A program made the position numbers and the translations under genes. The notes beneath the pieces were generated by a model. It saw only the letters and a program-made list of their open reading frames with translations, was not told the DNA's origin and did not search any database. Below are positions 48,672 to 58,068 of a stretch of DNA of 64,000 nucleotides, in pieces; within the stretch, counting starts at the first letter, position 1, and every line of letters starts with the position of its first letter. Source of the stretch: Rhodococcus ruber (GTDB taxonomy: Bacteria; Actinomycetota; Actinomycetes; Mycobacteriales; Mycobacteriaceae); the NCBI RefSeq assembly GCF_027270735.1, contig NZ_JAPWIJ010000014.1:1-64000 (forward strand). Direction: 5' to 3'.

Positions 48672-48927
48672 AGCCGCCGTACCGCGGAACCTCGCACGCC
48701 GATGTCGGCACTGCCCCAACAGTGTCCGACCCCGCCGCAGAGTCCGCGAGGGGGAAAGGGCGCATTCGAGTGCTTCTTACCCGCGCGCGACCAGCTTTCC
48801 TGCGCTTCCCGACAAGATCTCAGTTGGCCTCGGCTGCTCACCATGCTGAGCACCCAGCACTACGAGGGTTCCGGTCAGGACCGATAAAGCCCACTGGAGG
48901 CATTTCAGTTGCTTCTGTGCAGGTAGT

Positions 48928-50346
48928 TCAGCACTTCCTCAGGTCGTCCAGAGCTCGTCGCGCCGCATTCCATCCCGCCATGCCGTGTGCGCCGGGTCCG
49001 GGGGGAGTTGCCGCAGAGCACAGATAGATCCCCGGGGTTCCCGTGCGGTACGGGTCTCGGCCGGGCCGTGGTCCGAGGAGCAATTGTGTCGGTGACGACG
49101 CACCGCACAGAATGTCGCCGCCGACAAAATTCGCGTTGCCTTCGGTGAAGCTCCGCGGAGACGTGGTGACTGTCTCCACAATTCGCGAACGCAGTCCCGG
49201 TGCGAACTGCTCGATGCGGTCGATCACTACGTCGGTGACATCGCGGTCGAGGCCGGCAGGAACATGAGCGTATGCGTACAGCGGCACTACGTCTCCGTCC
49301 GCGCGCCGAGGATCTGCAACGAACTGCTGCCCGACGAGGACGAACGGCCGATCGGGCATTCGTCCTGCTGCAACTGCCGCCTCGGCTGCGATGGTGTCCG
49401 CGGCGCTACCTCCCACGTGCACGGTGCCGGCTCGTGCGACTCTGGGGTCGGTCCACGGGACGCCGCCGCGCACCGCGAGGTCCACCTTGAACGCAGCTGG
49501 TCCGTGCTGAAACTTGTTGTAGGAGCGACGTGTGCGCGGCGGCAGTTCCTGCCCCAGAACGTCGGACACCACCGACGGCGTCGTGTCGAAAATCGTGATG
49601 TCCGACGACGGCAGATCGGCTCGCGAGGAAACCCGCGTCGAGGTCTGCACGGTTGCTCCGAGTTCGATGAGCGCGGAGTGCATCGCCCGTGAGATCGCCG
49701 CGGTTCCGCCCTCTGCCACCGGCCATCCGTTGTGGTGTCCCGCGGTCAGGATTCCCACCCCGATCGCGGAGGAGAACACTTCGGTCAACGGCCGCATCGC
49801 GTGTGCCGCTGCTCCGACGAACAATGCCCGTGCCTGCGGCGTGGCGAATGCGCGTGACAACACCGCAGCGGGCAGAGCAGTCGGCGCACCGAATCTCGCC
49901 AGCAGCAGTGGATGTCGGGGAGCGTGGACGACCGGCCCGAGTAAGTCGGCGGACAGTCGGTCGTACGCCGACGAAGGCTGCCCGAACAGCGCCTTCCATC
50001 GCCTGCCGTCCGAACCCAAACCTGCGGCAGTCTCGTCTACCGAACGATGGAGCAGCGCCGCCGCATCGTCGAGAAGTGGATGTGCACAGTCGATCTCGGG
50101 CCACAGCCACGTCAGTCCGTGCTGCTCGAGACCGGCGAGGGCAGGTGAACCCACCGCCGTCGGATGGAAACCGGCACAGTGATCGACGAGCAGATCGACG
50201 GTGGTGAACGGCCGGTGGCTACGGGTGCCGCCGCCGATCTCGCTCTCCGCCTCCAGCACGGTGACGTGAATTCCGTCGCGTGCCAGAGCAAGTGCGGCGG
50301 CGAGCCCGTTCGGGCCGCTGCCCACTATCGTCGCGGATCGTGTCAT
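48928..50346 (-). CDS. FAD-dependent oxidoreductase, phytoene desaturase/amine oxidase-like
   Basis: 472 residues. SATIVGSGPNGLAAALALARDGIHVTVLEAESEIGGGTRS is the FAD-binding start, and PGIYLCSAATPPGPGAHGMAGWNAARRAL is the C-terminal FAD loop. It belongs to the CrtI/phytoene-dehydrogenase-like group that occurs widely in actinobacteria outside carotenoid clusters. The ATG overlaps the stop of the DUF3556 gene, so the two are coupled. Substrate unknown; no carotenoid genes are adjacent. Confidence 0.85.
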   Translation of the reverse strand: MTRSATIVGSGPNGLAAALALARDGIHVTVLEAESEIGGGTRSHRPFTTVDLLVDHCAGFHPTAVGSPALAGLEQHGLTWLWPEIDCAHPLLDDAAALLHRSVDETAAGLGSDGRRWKALFGQPSSAYDRLSADLLGPVVHAPRHPLLLARFGAPTALPAAVLSRAFATPQARALFVGAAAHAMRPLTEVFSSAIGVGILTAGHHNGWPVAEGGTAAISRAMHSALIELGATVQTSTRVSSRADLPSSDITIFDTTPSVVSDVLGQELPPRTRRSYNKFQHGPAAFKVDLAVRGGVPWTDPRVARAGTVHVGGSAADTIAAEAAVAAGRMPDRPFVLVGQQFVADPRRADGDVVPLYAYAHVPAGLDRDVTDVVIDRIEQFAPGLRSRIVETVTTSPRSFTEGNANFVGGDILCGASSPTQLLLGPRPGRDPYRTGTPGIYLCSAATPPGPGAHGMAGWNAARRALDDLRKC

Positions 50347-52190
50347 GATGTCGATTCTCCAGCACCGGCCGTCGCCGACGACGCCTCTGGTGCCGAGTGT
50401 CGAGCGGTTGTCGAGTCTGCGCGACGCCGCCACGTCACCGACATGGGGATGGGGCCGTCGGGTAGCCACGGCTGGGCGGACACCGCGTCGTCGACGTTCC
50501 ACGTACCGGTTTCGATCACGCCGAGGGCGGCATCGATGAGTTTGTACGACTGCGTCTTTCGATGGATGGGCTGCGATTCGACCCAGGCCACGACGAACTC
50601 GCCCGGCTCGAAGCTGCAGCGTCGCTGAATTGCTGCGATGAGGGAGGCGTCGTGCAGGTGGCCGTCGCCGAAATTGAAGCCGAGAATCGAGTTGCAGGCG
50701 AATTCGCCTTCACGCACCGTCCATCGGTCGATATCGGGAACGTTGCGGATCAGAAGCGAGAACAATCCGCGGCCCTGACTGTGCATCGAGCGCCATGCGA
50801 TCGTCTGCTGCATCGTGATCTCGGCAACGGCAGGCGGGTAGCCCATTGCTTCGAGCTGTCGTACCTGATTGCGCGTGGGACGGATGATTCGGTCCAGCTT
50901 GTCCTCGGCACCCGGTGCGAACGCCCACAGACCGGATGCCCAGTTGCCGGCGTACTGGCGCATCGAGGGCGTGAAGGCCACGAGGTCCGGGCGTAGGTTG
51001 CCCAGAACCGGGAAGAAGAACAAGCACACCAGTGCTGTCGCCACGAACCAAGGCGAAGCGTCGAAGATCGAGAAGCCCTGTTCAGCAGGATGTCCGACGA
51101 AGAGGAACAGCGCTGCGTAGGCGAACAGCAGATTCCACTCCAGCGGCACGGCCAGTGGGAACGTCGAGATGATGAACAGGTGGAATGCCACCATGAGAAG
51201 TGCTCCGACGAGTGCGACGGTCGTGTTGGTGGTGAGCAGCAGCACGATCGGTACTGCGATCTCGACGGTGGTGCCCAAAACGTGCGCGATCGACTTGGCC
51301 GTTGCAGAGGGGCGAATGTCGTCCGGGAAACTCCGGTAGTGCTTGCGCCTGGCCCAGCGAGTGGGAATGCAGGGGCTGTTCGAGACCATGGGTGGAACGA
51401 CGTTGGCGAAATGTGCACCGAATTTCGAGATGCCGGCTCCGACCCACACCGAGAAGATGAGTAGTTTCAGTCCGACGACGAGGTCGACGATGGCGTTGTC
51501 ACCGAGAATTCCCACCAGGCCGAACAGGACTATCGCGGGACCGTACTGCTCGGCGCGGGCAGCGATGAAGATCGTCTTGTCACGGAGGCCCACGGCGATG
51601 GTGAGCAAGACCGGCGCAATGGCCCAGCGTGGATCGACGAGGTTGCCGATGCCCTCGGGCAGGATCGAGGCAAATGCACCGGGCGGTGTTCCGGGCGCGA
51701 CGACGGGTACGAACAGACTGACCAGGAGCGCGAGATACAGCACGACGTCCAGCGGCGTGCGGGTGTCCCCCGAGGTGAACGGCACCTTGCCCGGCCACGG
51801 AGGCATCCGAACGGTTCCCGGTCTCGCCCAGAACAGGATTCCGCCTGTCATCGGCTTGAACTTGCCGGCGATCGGTCCCCATGACCCCGCGAGTCCGACG
51901 GTTTCGAGCAGCATCGTCCAGTAGACCAACTTCTGGTAGACGATCATGTCGTCCCACCACGAGCCGAATTCCCACGGCATCCCGACGCCGGATGTCAGTG
52001 TTGCCAGAGTCAGGCCGATCCCGATGTAGAGCACCAGGAGCTTGACGACATAGGTGGTGGGGATGACCTTCGGCGAGCCGAAGCCGTAGTCGACCCAGTG
52101 CAGTGCAAGGGTTTTCACCCGTTCCAGCAGAGGCCGGTCGAGGAAGGTTTCGAGGTCGACAGGAGGAAACTGTCCGTTCTTGAATCCCAT
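50343..52190 (-). CDS. DUF3556 family multi-pass membrane protein
   Basis: 615 residues from the ATG at 52190 (MGFKNGQFPPVDLETF). At least eight hydrophobic segments (VVKLLVLYIGIGLTLATL, TVEIAVPIVLLLTTNTTVAL, WNLLFAYAALFLFVG) are followed by a soluble C-terminal part with LGFNFGDGHLHD. It matches the mycobacterial transmembrane DUF3556 family; function unknown. It lies between a PucR gene and the coupled FAD oxidoreductase on the same strand. A possible link with cell-envelope lipids is speculative. Confidence 0.8.
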   Translation of the reverse strand: MGFKNGQFPPVDLETFLDRPLLERVKTLALHWVDYGFGSPKVIPTTYVVKLLVLYIGIGLTLATLTSGVGMPWEFGSWWDDMIVYQKLVYWTMLLETVGLAGSWGPIAGKFKPMTGGILFWARPGTVRMPPWPGKVPFTSGDTRTPLDVVLYLALLVSLFVPVVAPGTPPGAFASILPEGIGNLVDPRWAIAPVLLTIAVGLRDKTIFIAARAEQYGPAIVLFGLVGILGDNAIVDLVVGLKLLIFSVWVGAGISKFGAHFANVVPPMVSNSPCIPTRWARRKHYRSFPDDIRPSATAKSIAHVLGTTVEIAVPIVLLLTTNTTVALVGALLMVAFHLFIISTFPLAVPLEWNLLFAYAALFLFVGHPAEQGFSIFDASPWFVATALVCLFFFPVLGNLRPDLVAFTPSMRQYAGNWASGLWAFAPGAEDKLDRIIRPTRNQVRQLEAMGYPPAVAEITMQQTIAWRSMHSQGRGLFSLLIRNVPDIDRWTVREGEFACNSILGFNFGDGHLHDASLIAAIQRRCSFEPGEFVVAWVESQPIHRKTQSYKLIDAALGVIETGTWNVDDAVSAQPWLPDGPIPMSVTWRRRADSTTARHSAPEASSATAGAGESTS

Positions 52191-52387
52191 GAGTGAGCTT
52201 TCTGTAGCGAGCGCTGAGGATGAAGGAGCAGGAGTCAGCCCTGTCGCCCGAGGCTCGGGTTGCGGTGATGCAACCATCGGACTGTGTCCTGCACCACAGA
52301 AAGCTACGGGGTCGGTATCGGCAGTCCCAATGGTTCGCCGACCCGAGGCTCACGTCGATATTTGTGACGCCGACACAAAACGCACTC

Positions 52388-53671
52388 TCAGGCGAGGATT
52401 CGAGCCCCGAGCCACTGACATGCGGTGAGGGCAACCTCGACGGCAAGTCGGTCGTCGGACAATGGCCGGGGGAGCAGCTTCTCGGCGTTGTCGACGCGGT
52501 AGCGAATCGAGTTCTTGTGCATCGTCATCACCGCAGCCGCGGCGGCCAGGCTCCGTTCGCACGCGAGATAGACCCGCAACGTGGTGCGCAGTCGTTCGGC
52601 ATGTGCGGTGTCGGCGGCCAACTGCGGTCCCAGGACGGCCAGGACCCAGGCCTGCAGTGCCGACGGGTCGCGAGAGCACAGGTCCACCACGGCCAACCCG
52701 GGGTCGTCGTAGCGTTCGATCGTTCGGCCTCGGCCACCCAGAACCGCCACGTGATGGGCGCGCTGAGCCTGCCTGTGGGATGTTACGAACCCGGCCGCGT
52801 CGAGACCGATCGCCCCGGCCGCCAACAGGGGTGCGTCCTCGGTCCGCAGTCGAGTGTTGATGCGATCGAGAACGGCGGCAAGATCTGTGTCGTTCGATGG
52901 AATCTGAATCCATCCCCACGCGGTTGCGCCGTCGCGTCCGACCACCAGGGGAGGGGCTGGACTGTCCACGTCCGCCGCCAGAGCGCGAATGGTGGTGGTG
53001 AACCTGCGCATCCGGTCGCCGCGAACGGCGGACTCGCCGACCCAGGCCACGACGGCCAGGTGTCGTCCGCGCAGTCGATACCCGGTGACTCGCTCGACGA
53101 CATCCGTCGACCCCTTGCCGTTCAGGAGATCGAGCACCGCATCGAGTCGAGCATTCTCGCGATCCGCCAGCCAGGACTCTCGTTCGGTCTCGTACACCGC
53201 GACCACCCGTTGCGAGATCCAGTCGATGTAGTCGAACACCGAATCGACGATCACGCGGTGGGCTTCCATCCGGACCGGGTCGGGCGCGTCCAACGACATC
53301 GAGGTCTCGAACGCTCGATCGAGCAGAAATTGCTGTCCGAGTCGATAGGCGCGAACGAGGGCATTGACCGGCACGCCCCACTGAGCCAGGCGGCGAGCGT
53401 ATTCGATGGCCGCCGCGGGCGGCTCGAATCCGGCACCGCCGATGTCGTGCTGCAGGGCGTGCAGGATCGTGTCGACATTGCCCTCGATACTCGATCCCAG
53501 CAGATCGATCAGCGAAGGTTCGTTGTTCAGTTCCGTGATTCGCGACGCGAGTGTCGTGCGCATCTGTGCCACGACATCTGCAAGCCGGGCATTGAGGTGC
53601 GCGGCAACCGCGGCCACGTGAGTGCGCACCGCCTGGGCAGAGGCAGGCGAGATGTCGGCAGGTATCGGCAC
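52388..53671 (-). CDS. PucR/CdaR-family transcriptional regulator
   Basis: 427 residues. An N-terminal helical sensory region (residues 1-170) and a GGDEF-like middle (YRLRGRHLAVVAWVGES) precede the C-terminal PucR helix-turn-helix LRVYLACERSLAAAAAVMTMHKNSIRYRVDNAEKLL. It is divergent from the acyl-CoA synthetase with a 94-bp gap and lies 197 bp upstream of the DUF3556 operon. Likely activates one or both. Confidence 0.88.
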   Translation of the reverse strand: MPIPADISPASAQAVRTHVAAVAAHLNARLADVVAQMRTTLASRITELNNEPSLIDLLGSSIEGNVDTILHALQHDIGGAGFEPPAAAIEYARRLAQWGVPVNALVRAYRLGQQFLLDRAFETSMSLDAPDPVRMEAHRVIVDSVFDYIDWISQRVVAVYETERESWLADRENARLDAVLDLLNGKGSTDVVERVTGYRLRGRHLAVVAWVGESAVRGDRMRRFTTTIRALAADVDSPAPPLVVGRDGATAWGWIQIPSNDTDLAAVLDRINTRLRTEDAPLLAAGAIGLDAAGFVTSHRQAQRAHHVAVLGGRGRTIERYDDPGLAVVDLCSRDPSALQAWVLAVLGPQLAADTAHAERLRTTLRVYLACERSLAAAAAVMTMHKNSIRYRVDNAEKLLPRPLSDDRLAVEVALTACQWLGARILA

Positions 53672-53765
53672 GGGTGTTCCTTTACGTTTCGGGCTACAAA
53701 TAATCCGCGGGTTTTGTGCTGCTGGACCGAAGTCTTTCGAATGGGCAATCCGTAACCTACGTCAC

Positions 53766-55256
53766 ATGCTGCCAATTCTCGACGCCTCCTCGCCGGTTCT
53801 GCAGTCCATGTACCGCCGCATCGACAACGACCCCGACGGCGCGTGCCTGTCCGACGACTCCACTCGGTTGAGCAATGCCGAGTTCGGGCTCGAAGTCGAC
53901 GCGGTTGCTGCCGAACTCGTCGACGCGGGGCTGGGAGCGGGTGATGTGGTCGCAGTCTTGCTCCCGAATCGCATCGACATCATCACCACGATGTTCGCAG
54001 CATGGGTGCTGGGAGCAACGTTGACTCCTGTCAATCCCGCACTCACCGACGACGAGGTGCGCTATCAGCTCGAGGACTCGACCGCCCGCGTGCTCGTCGG
54101 TAGCGAGCGAGCCTGCACTCTCGAACGTGCACAGGGTATTTCGTTCATCGACGTGGATTCCTGTGACCGTCGTCCGCGGACGCCGCAGTTGGACGGCATG
54201 CATCGTGGAACAGGGCCTGTCGACAGCTCGGCACCTGCCTTGATCGTCTACACCTCGGGAACGACGGGGCGGCCGAAAGGCTGTGTGCTGACTCATCGCA
54301 ACGTCGACCGGATGAGTGCCGCGATCGTGACGGCCTGCGAATTGACCGATGCCGATACGAGCCTGTTGGTGCTCCCACTCTTTCACTGCAACGGACTCGT
54401 TGTCGGCTCGGTCGCTCCGCTGCGAGCAGGCGGACGTGTGCACATCGCGCCTCGTTTCTCGCCGGACACGTTCTGGGACAACGTGGAGACTGTCCGGCCC
54501 ACTTACTTCTCAGCGGTACCCACCATGTACTCGTTGTTGGCGGACCGCGGCTCGACCGACCGCGACATCTCGTCGCTTCGATTCGTGATCTGTGGAGCAG
54601 CGCCCATGCCTGCCGGCCTCATCGCGTCGTTCGAGTCGATCTTCGGCGTGCCCGTCGTCGAAGGGTACGGCCTGTCCGAATGCACTGTGGCGGCAACGAT
54701 CAACCCGCCGAACGGGATTCGAAAGCCGGGCACTGTCGGTATCGCGCTGCCCGGTATCGACATTGCGATCGATACACCCGACGGTCCGAGCCCCCTTCCT
54801 GGCCGGACCGGTGAAGTGTTGGTGAGCGGAGAGACGGTCATGCAGGGATACCTGGGACTGCCGGACGTGACCGCGAAGACCGTTCGAGAGGGGTGGCTGC
54901 ACACCGGCGATATCGGAGTTCTCGACGAAGACGGCTATCTCGTGTTGGTGGATCGGCTCAAGGACATGATCATTCGCGGCGGCGAGAACATCGCACCGAG
55001 CGAAATCGAACACGTCCTGCAATCGCATCCCGACGTCCTGGAAGTGGCTGTCGTCGGCGAGGCGCATCCGATCTACGGTGAGGTGCCGGTCGCGCACGTC
55101 GTTGCACGAGCCGGTCGCAGTATCTCGGTCGACGAGCTGAACGCGCACTGCGCGCAGAGCCTGGCCAAGTTCAAGAGGCCGACCCGGACGGTCGTCCACG
55201 ACGCCCTACCGAAGAACTCCGTCGGAAAGATTGTGAAGAAGGAGCTCGGCGCGTAG
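53766..55256 (+). CDS. AMP-binding acyl-CoA synthetase/ligase
   Basis: 496 residues. P-loop-like motif LIVYTSGTTGRPKGCVLTH near residue 160, FVICGAAPMP, VVEGYGLSECTVA, LHTGDIGVLDEDGYLVLVDRLKDMIIRGGENIAPSEIE, and the catalytic Lys in LPKNSVGKIVKKE. It activates a carboxylic acid with ATP and forms the CoA thioester. ATG 53766 is chosen; the frame is open further upstream in the PucR gene without a start signal. The acid could be a fatty or aromatic acid. Confidence 0.9.
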   Translation: MLPILDASSPVLQSMYRRIDNDPDGACLSDDSTRLSNAEFGLEVDAVAAELVDAGLGAGDVVAVLLPNRIDIITTMFAAWVLGATLTPVNPALTDDEVRYQLEDSTARVLVGSERACTLERAQGISFIDVDSCDRRPRTPQLDGMHRGTGPVDSSAPALIVYTSGTTGRPKGCVLTHRNVDRMSAAIVTACELTDADTSLLVLPLFHCNGLVVGSVAPLRAGGRVHIAPRFSPDTFWDNVETVRPTYFSAVPTMYSLLADRGSTDRDISSLRFVICGAAPMPAGLIASFESIFGVPVVEGYGLSECTVAATINPPNGIRKPGTVGIALPGIDIAIDTPDGPSPLPGRTGEVLVSGETVMQGYLGLPDVTAKTVREGWLHTGDIGVLDEDGYLVLVDRLKDMIIRGGENIAPSEIEHVLQSHPDVLEVAVVGEAHPIYGEVPVAHVVARAGRSISVDELNAHCAQSLAKFKRPTRTVVHDALPKNSVGKIVKKELGA

Positions 55257-55301
55257 TCCGATCCGGCCTGCTCCGTCGCTACCGGCTCGGGACGGTCGCG
55301 G

Positions 55302-55592
55302 TCACATTGACGATGCCGCGAAGGTCAGAAACACGATGAACAATCCGAGGCCACCGAGCGCCGCACCGATCACTGCCTCCCGACCGTTGGACGCGTCGCC
55401 CTCGACCGCGCGGCCGAGACCGATCCAGCCACTGATCACAGCGACGATTCCGGCCGGGATGGTCACGAAGTCTCCGACGAACGGCACGAATGCGCAGATC
55501 ACAGCCACGATGCCCGCCACCAACGCCAGGCTCCCAGCGCCGTCGCGGAACATCGACTGGGAAGCGGACTTACGTTTCACCGAGTCTCCCAT
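55302..55592 (-). CDS. Small DUF4190-like membrane protein
   Basis: 96 residues from ATG 55592. Two or three hydrophobic segments (GSLALVAGIVAVICAFVPFVGDFVTIPAGIVAVISGWIGLGRA and AALGGLGLFIVFLTFAA) match the DUF4190 pattern of small actinobacterial membrane proteins. The ATG at 55688 would add a 32-residue Pro/His-rich lead that looks non-coding. It converges with the synthetase. Confidence 0.65.
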   Translation of the reverse strand: MGDSVKRKSASQSMFRDGAGSLALVAGIVAVICAFVPFVGDFVTIPAGIVAVISGWIGLGRAVEGDASNGREAVIGAALGGLGLFIVFLTFAASSM

Positions 55593-55823
55593 CGAGTGCA
55601 GCGCGGACGCGCCGGTCGAACCTGTCGGCGCGGGTGGACGATGATGCCGGCTCCATAGTAGATACCCAACGGATCTTGGCGTCGGCAACGTGTCACCTGT
55701 TGTTTCGGGCCCTACGTGCGAATACCGGGTCGGCTTGGGAACGGCGGGAGGTGATCCAAGACCGGTCGAGCACGTTTTCGGCAGTGGTGCGGAGCGACTC
55801 GTCGAACACGACTACTCGATCGG

Positions 55824-55919
55824 CTATCCGCCACCCGTGTCCCGTCCCTCGAAGCGGTCCACAGCCCGGGCGTATCGATTCAGCACCTCGGTGATCTCCA
55901 CTCGGTCGTCACTCGACAT
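55824..55919 (-). pseudogene. Truncated SnoaL-like (NTF2-fold) gene start
   Basis: An ATG overlapping the stop of the SDR gene (ATGA) begins MSSDDRVEITEVLNRYARAV, the normal first helix of SnoaL-like polyketide-cyclase/dehydratase proteins, but the frame stops after 31 codons. The coupling shows that a real gene once followed the SDR. The remaining 120 codons are absent or unrecognisable in the next 150 bases. Confidence 0.5.
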
Positions 55920-56701
55920 CAGCAACCAGCTTTCAACTCGTTGGTGATGCGGTGGTAGATCCCGCCGGAGGTCAGGCCACCGTCGACGACAATTTCTGTG
56001 CCGGTGATGTACCGCGATGAATCCGACAGCAGGAACGTGACCGATTCTGCGATTTCCTCGGCGTCGGCGACGCGCCCCGCGGGTACCGATTGCAGGCTTG
56101 TCTCCACGAAAGCCGTTGAGCCGGAGTGCAGTAACGGTGTGTCGACCAGGCCGGGATGGATCGAATTGACTCGAACTCCGTACTCGGCGAATTCGAGTGC
56201 TCCTACCTTCGACAGGCCACGCACTCCCCATTTGCTGGCGCCGTATCCTGCCGCGAAGTAGCCGAGCATTCCGGCGATGGACGACACGTTGACGATCGAA
56301 CCACCACCATCCCGTTTGAGAAGTGGCGCACAAGCTTTCATTCCATAGAACACCGCGCTCAGATTGATGTTCATGACGCGGTGCCAGTCGTCGACGGTAG
56401 TGTCCTCGATGCCCGCTCGGTGACTGACACCGGCGTTGTTCACCAGTCCGTCGAGGTCACCATCCGATGACTCGATGGATTTCACCAGTTCCGTCCACGA
56501 GTCCGGTGCGGTGACATCGAGCTGGTAGAACTCTGCTCGACCGCCGGAATCGAGAATGTTCTTCACCACCGCTTCGCCTGTGGCCGTCGAGATATCGGTG
56601 ACCCACACCTTGGCTCCCCGGGCCGCCAGCATCTCCGATTCGACTCGGCCCATGCCGCTGCCTGCGCCGGTCACCACGATCGTCTTGTTCTCGAAGTTCA
56701 T
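55919..56701 (-). CDS. Short-chain dehydrogenase/reductase (SDR), copy A
   Basis: 260 residues, classical SDR. The cofactor motif is TIVVTGAGSGMGRVESEMLAARG with WVTDIS after the second strand (Asp, favouring NAD). NNAGVSH, the catalytic Ser in VNVSSIAGM, YGASKWGVRGLSK (Tyr and Lys), and HPGLVDTP follow. It is downstream of the MHS transporter (11 bases) on the same strand, within a cluster with the KstD-like flavoprotein and SDR copy B. Confidence 0.9.
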   Translation of the reverse strand: MNFENKTIVVTGAGSGMGRVESEMLAARGAKVWVTDISTATGEAVVKNILDSGGRAEFYQLDVTAPDSWTELVKSIESSDGDLDGLVNNAGVSHRAGIEDTTVDDWHRVMNINLSAVFYGMKACAPLLKRDGGGSIVNVSSIAGMLGYFAAGYGASKWGVRGLSKVGALEFAEYGVRVNSIHPGLVDTPLLHSGSTAFVETSLQSVPAGRVADAEEIAESVTFLLSDSSRYITGTEIVVDGGLTSGGIYHRITNELKAGC

Positions 56702-56712
56702 GCGAGAGCCTC

Positions 56713-58044
56713 TCACTCTGTTTTCAGTTCGGTCCCCTTCGTCTCGGTCACGAAGAAGACCGTGGCGAAGGTGATGACGGCGCAGAAGACGAAGTACCCG
56801 GCGGGTGCGAGCGGATTTCCGGTGAGTGAGATCAGGTACGTGGCGATGAAAGGTGCTGTGCCACCGAGCAACATGTTGGTGGTGTTGTTGCCCAGGGCCA
56901 GGCCTGTGTACCGTACCGAGGTCTTGAGCATTTCCACGTAGGTCACGTACGAGGCACCGTTGACGACGGACACCGCGATGAACAACACCGACTGCCCGAC
57001 GACGGCCTGCCACAGCGTGCCGCCGGCCATCATCATGAACATCGGGACACCGAGAACGATGGCCGCGAAGCTACCCGCGAACAGGACGGGCTTCCGCCCG
57101 TATCTGTCGGCCATGTAGCCCGAAACAGGCAGGGTGATCACTCCCAGAACCAACGCGAGCGAGGTCGACAGAAATGCTGCTTGCGAGGTCTGGCCACCCT
57201 CGGTCCTGAGGTACGTGGCGGCGTAGACCGATGCGATGTAGTAGCCGCCGGTGATGAGCGCACCGAGCAGGATGATCTTCACAACGCTGCCGCCCGAGGT
57301 GCTCAGTAGCTCAGAGATGGGGAGCTTCTTGGTCTCTCCCTTGTCCTCGAGCTCCTTGAACTCCGGGGTGTCGTCGAGACGGTTCCTGATCCAGATGCCG
57401 ACGCCGCCGATCACGAGGCTGAGTAGGAACGGGATTCGCCAGGCCCAGGAGAGGATCTGTTCGTCGGTGAACACGGAGTTCAGTGCCAGTGCGCACAGCG
57501 AGGCGAGCAACGATCCGATATAGGTTCCGGTGTTGACCATCGACGTCTGGGTCGCACGCCACCGCGTCGGCGCGGACTCGGAGACGAACGCGTTTGCCCC
57601 TCCGAGCTCACCACCCGCAGCGAATCCCTGTAGGCATCTGCACAGGACGAGAACCGAGGTGGCCCACACTCCCAGAGTGACGTATGTCGGGAGCAATCCG
57701 ATTCCGGCGGTGGCGACCACCATCAGCAGGATGGTCCAGGACAGCGCGTTCTTTCGGCCGTACTTGTCGCCTATGTGTCCGAAGAAGATTCCGCCCGGAA
57801 CGCGCAGAAAGAAGGCAACGGCGAACGCCGCGAACGTGCCGAGAAGGGCTGCCGTCGGATCGTCGGACACGAAGAACAGCGCGGCGATGGTGGTGGCCAT
57901 GTAGCCGTAGATGCCGAAGTCGTAGTACTCGACGACGGTTCCGACGACAGCGGCCCGGATCACTGTCAGGGGAGATTGTTTCGGGTTCGTGCTGGGGGCT
58001 CGTGCATCCGACTCGGGCTGCACGGCGCGATCGTTCGTAGTCAT
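56713..58044 (-). CDS. MFS transporter, metabolite:H+ symporter (MHS) family
   Basis: 443 residues, twelve helices. VIRAAVVGTVVEYYDFGIYGYMATTIAALFF is the MHS first helix, and GHIGDKYGRKNALSWTILLM the loop 2-3 motif. Similar carriers take up dicarboxylates, shikimate or aromatic acids. It lies between the KstD-like gene (24 bases) and SDR copy A, so it presumably imports the substrate of this gene cluster. Confidence 0.88.
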   Translation of the reverse strand: MTTNDRAVQPESDARAPSTNPKQSPLTVIRAAVVGTVVEYYDFGIYGYMATTIAALFFVSDDPTAALLGTFAAFAVAFFLRVPGGIFFGHIGDKYGRKNALSWTILLMVVATAGIGLLPTYVTLGVWATSVLVLCRCLQGFAAGGELGGANAFVSESAPTRWRATQTSMVNTGTYIGSLLASLCALALNSVFTDEQILSWAWRIPFLLSLVIGGVGIWIRNRLDDTPEFKELEDKGETKKLPISELLSTSGGSVVKIILLGALITGGYYIASVYAATYLRTEGGQTSQAAFLSTSLALVLGVITLPVSGYMADRYGRKPVLFAGSFAAIVLGVPMFMMMAGGTLWQAVVGQSVLFIAVSVVNGASYVTYVEMLKTSVRYTGLALGNNTTNMLLGGTAPFIATYLISLTGNPLAPAGYFVFCAVITFATVFFVTETKGTELKTE

Positions 58045-58068
58045 CGGTGTCCTCGAGGTCGGGGGTGG

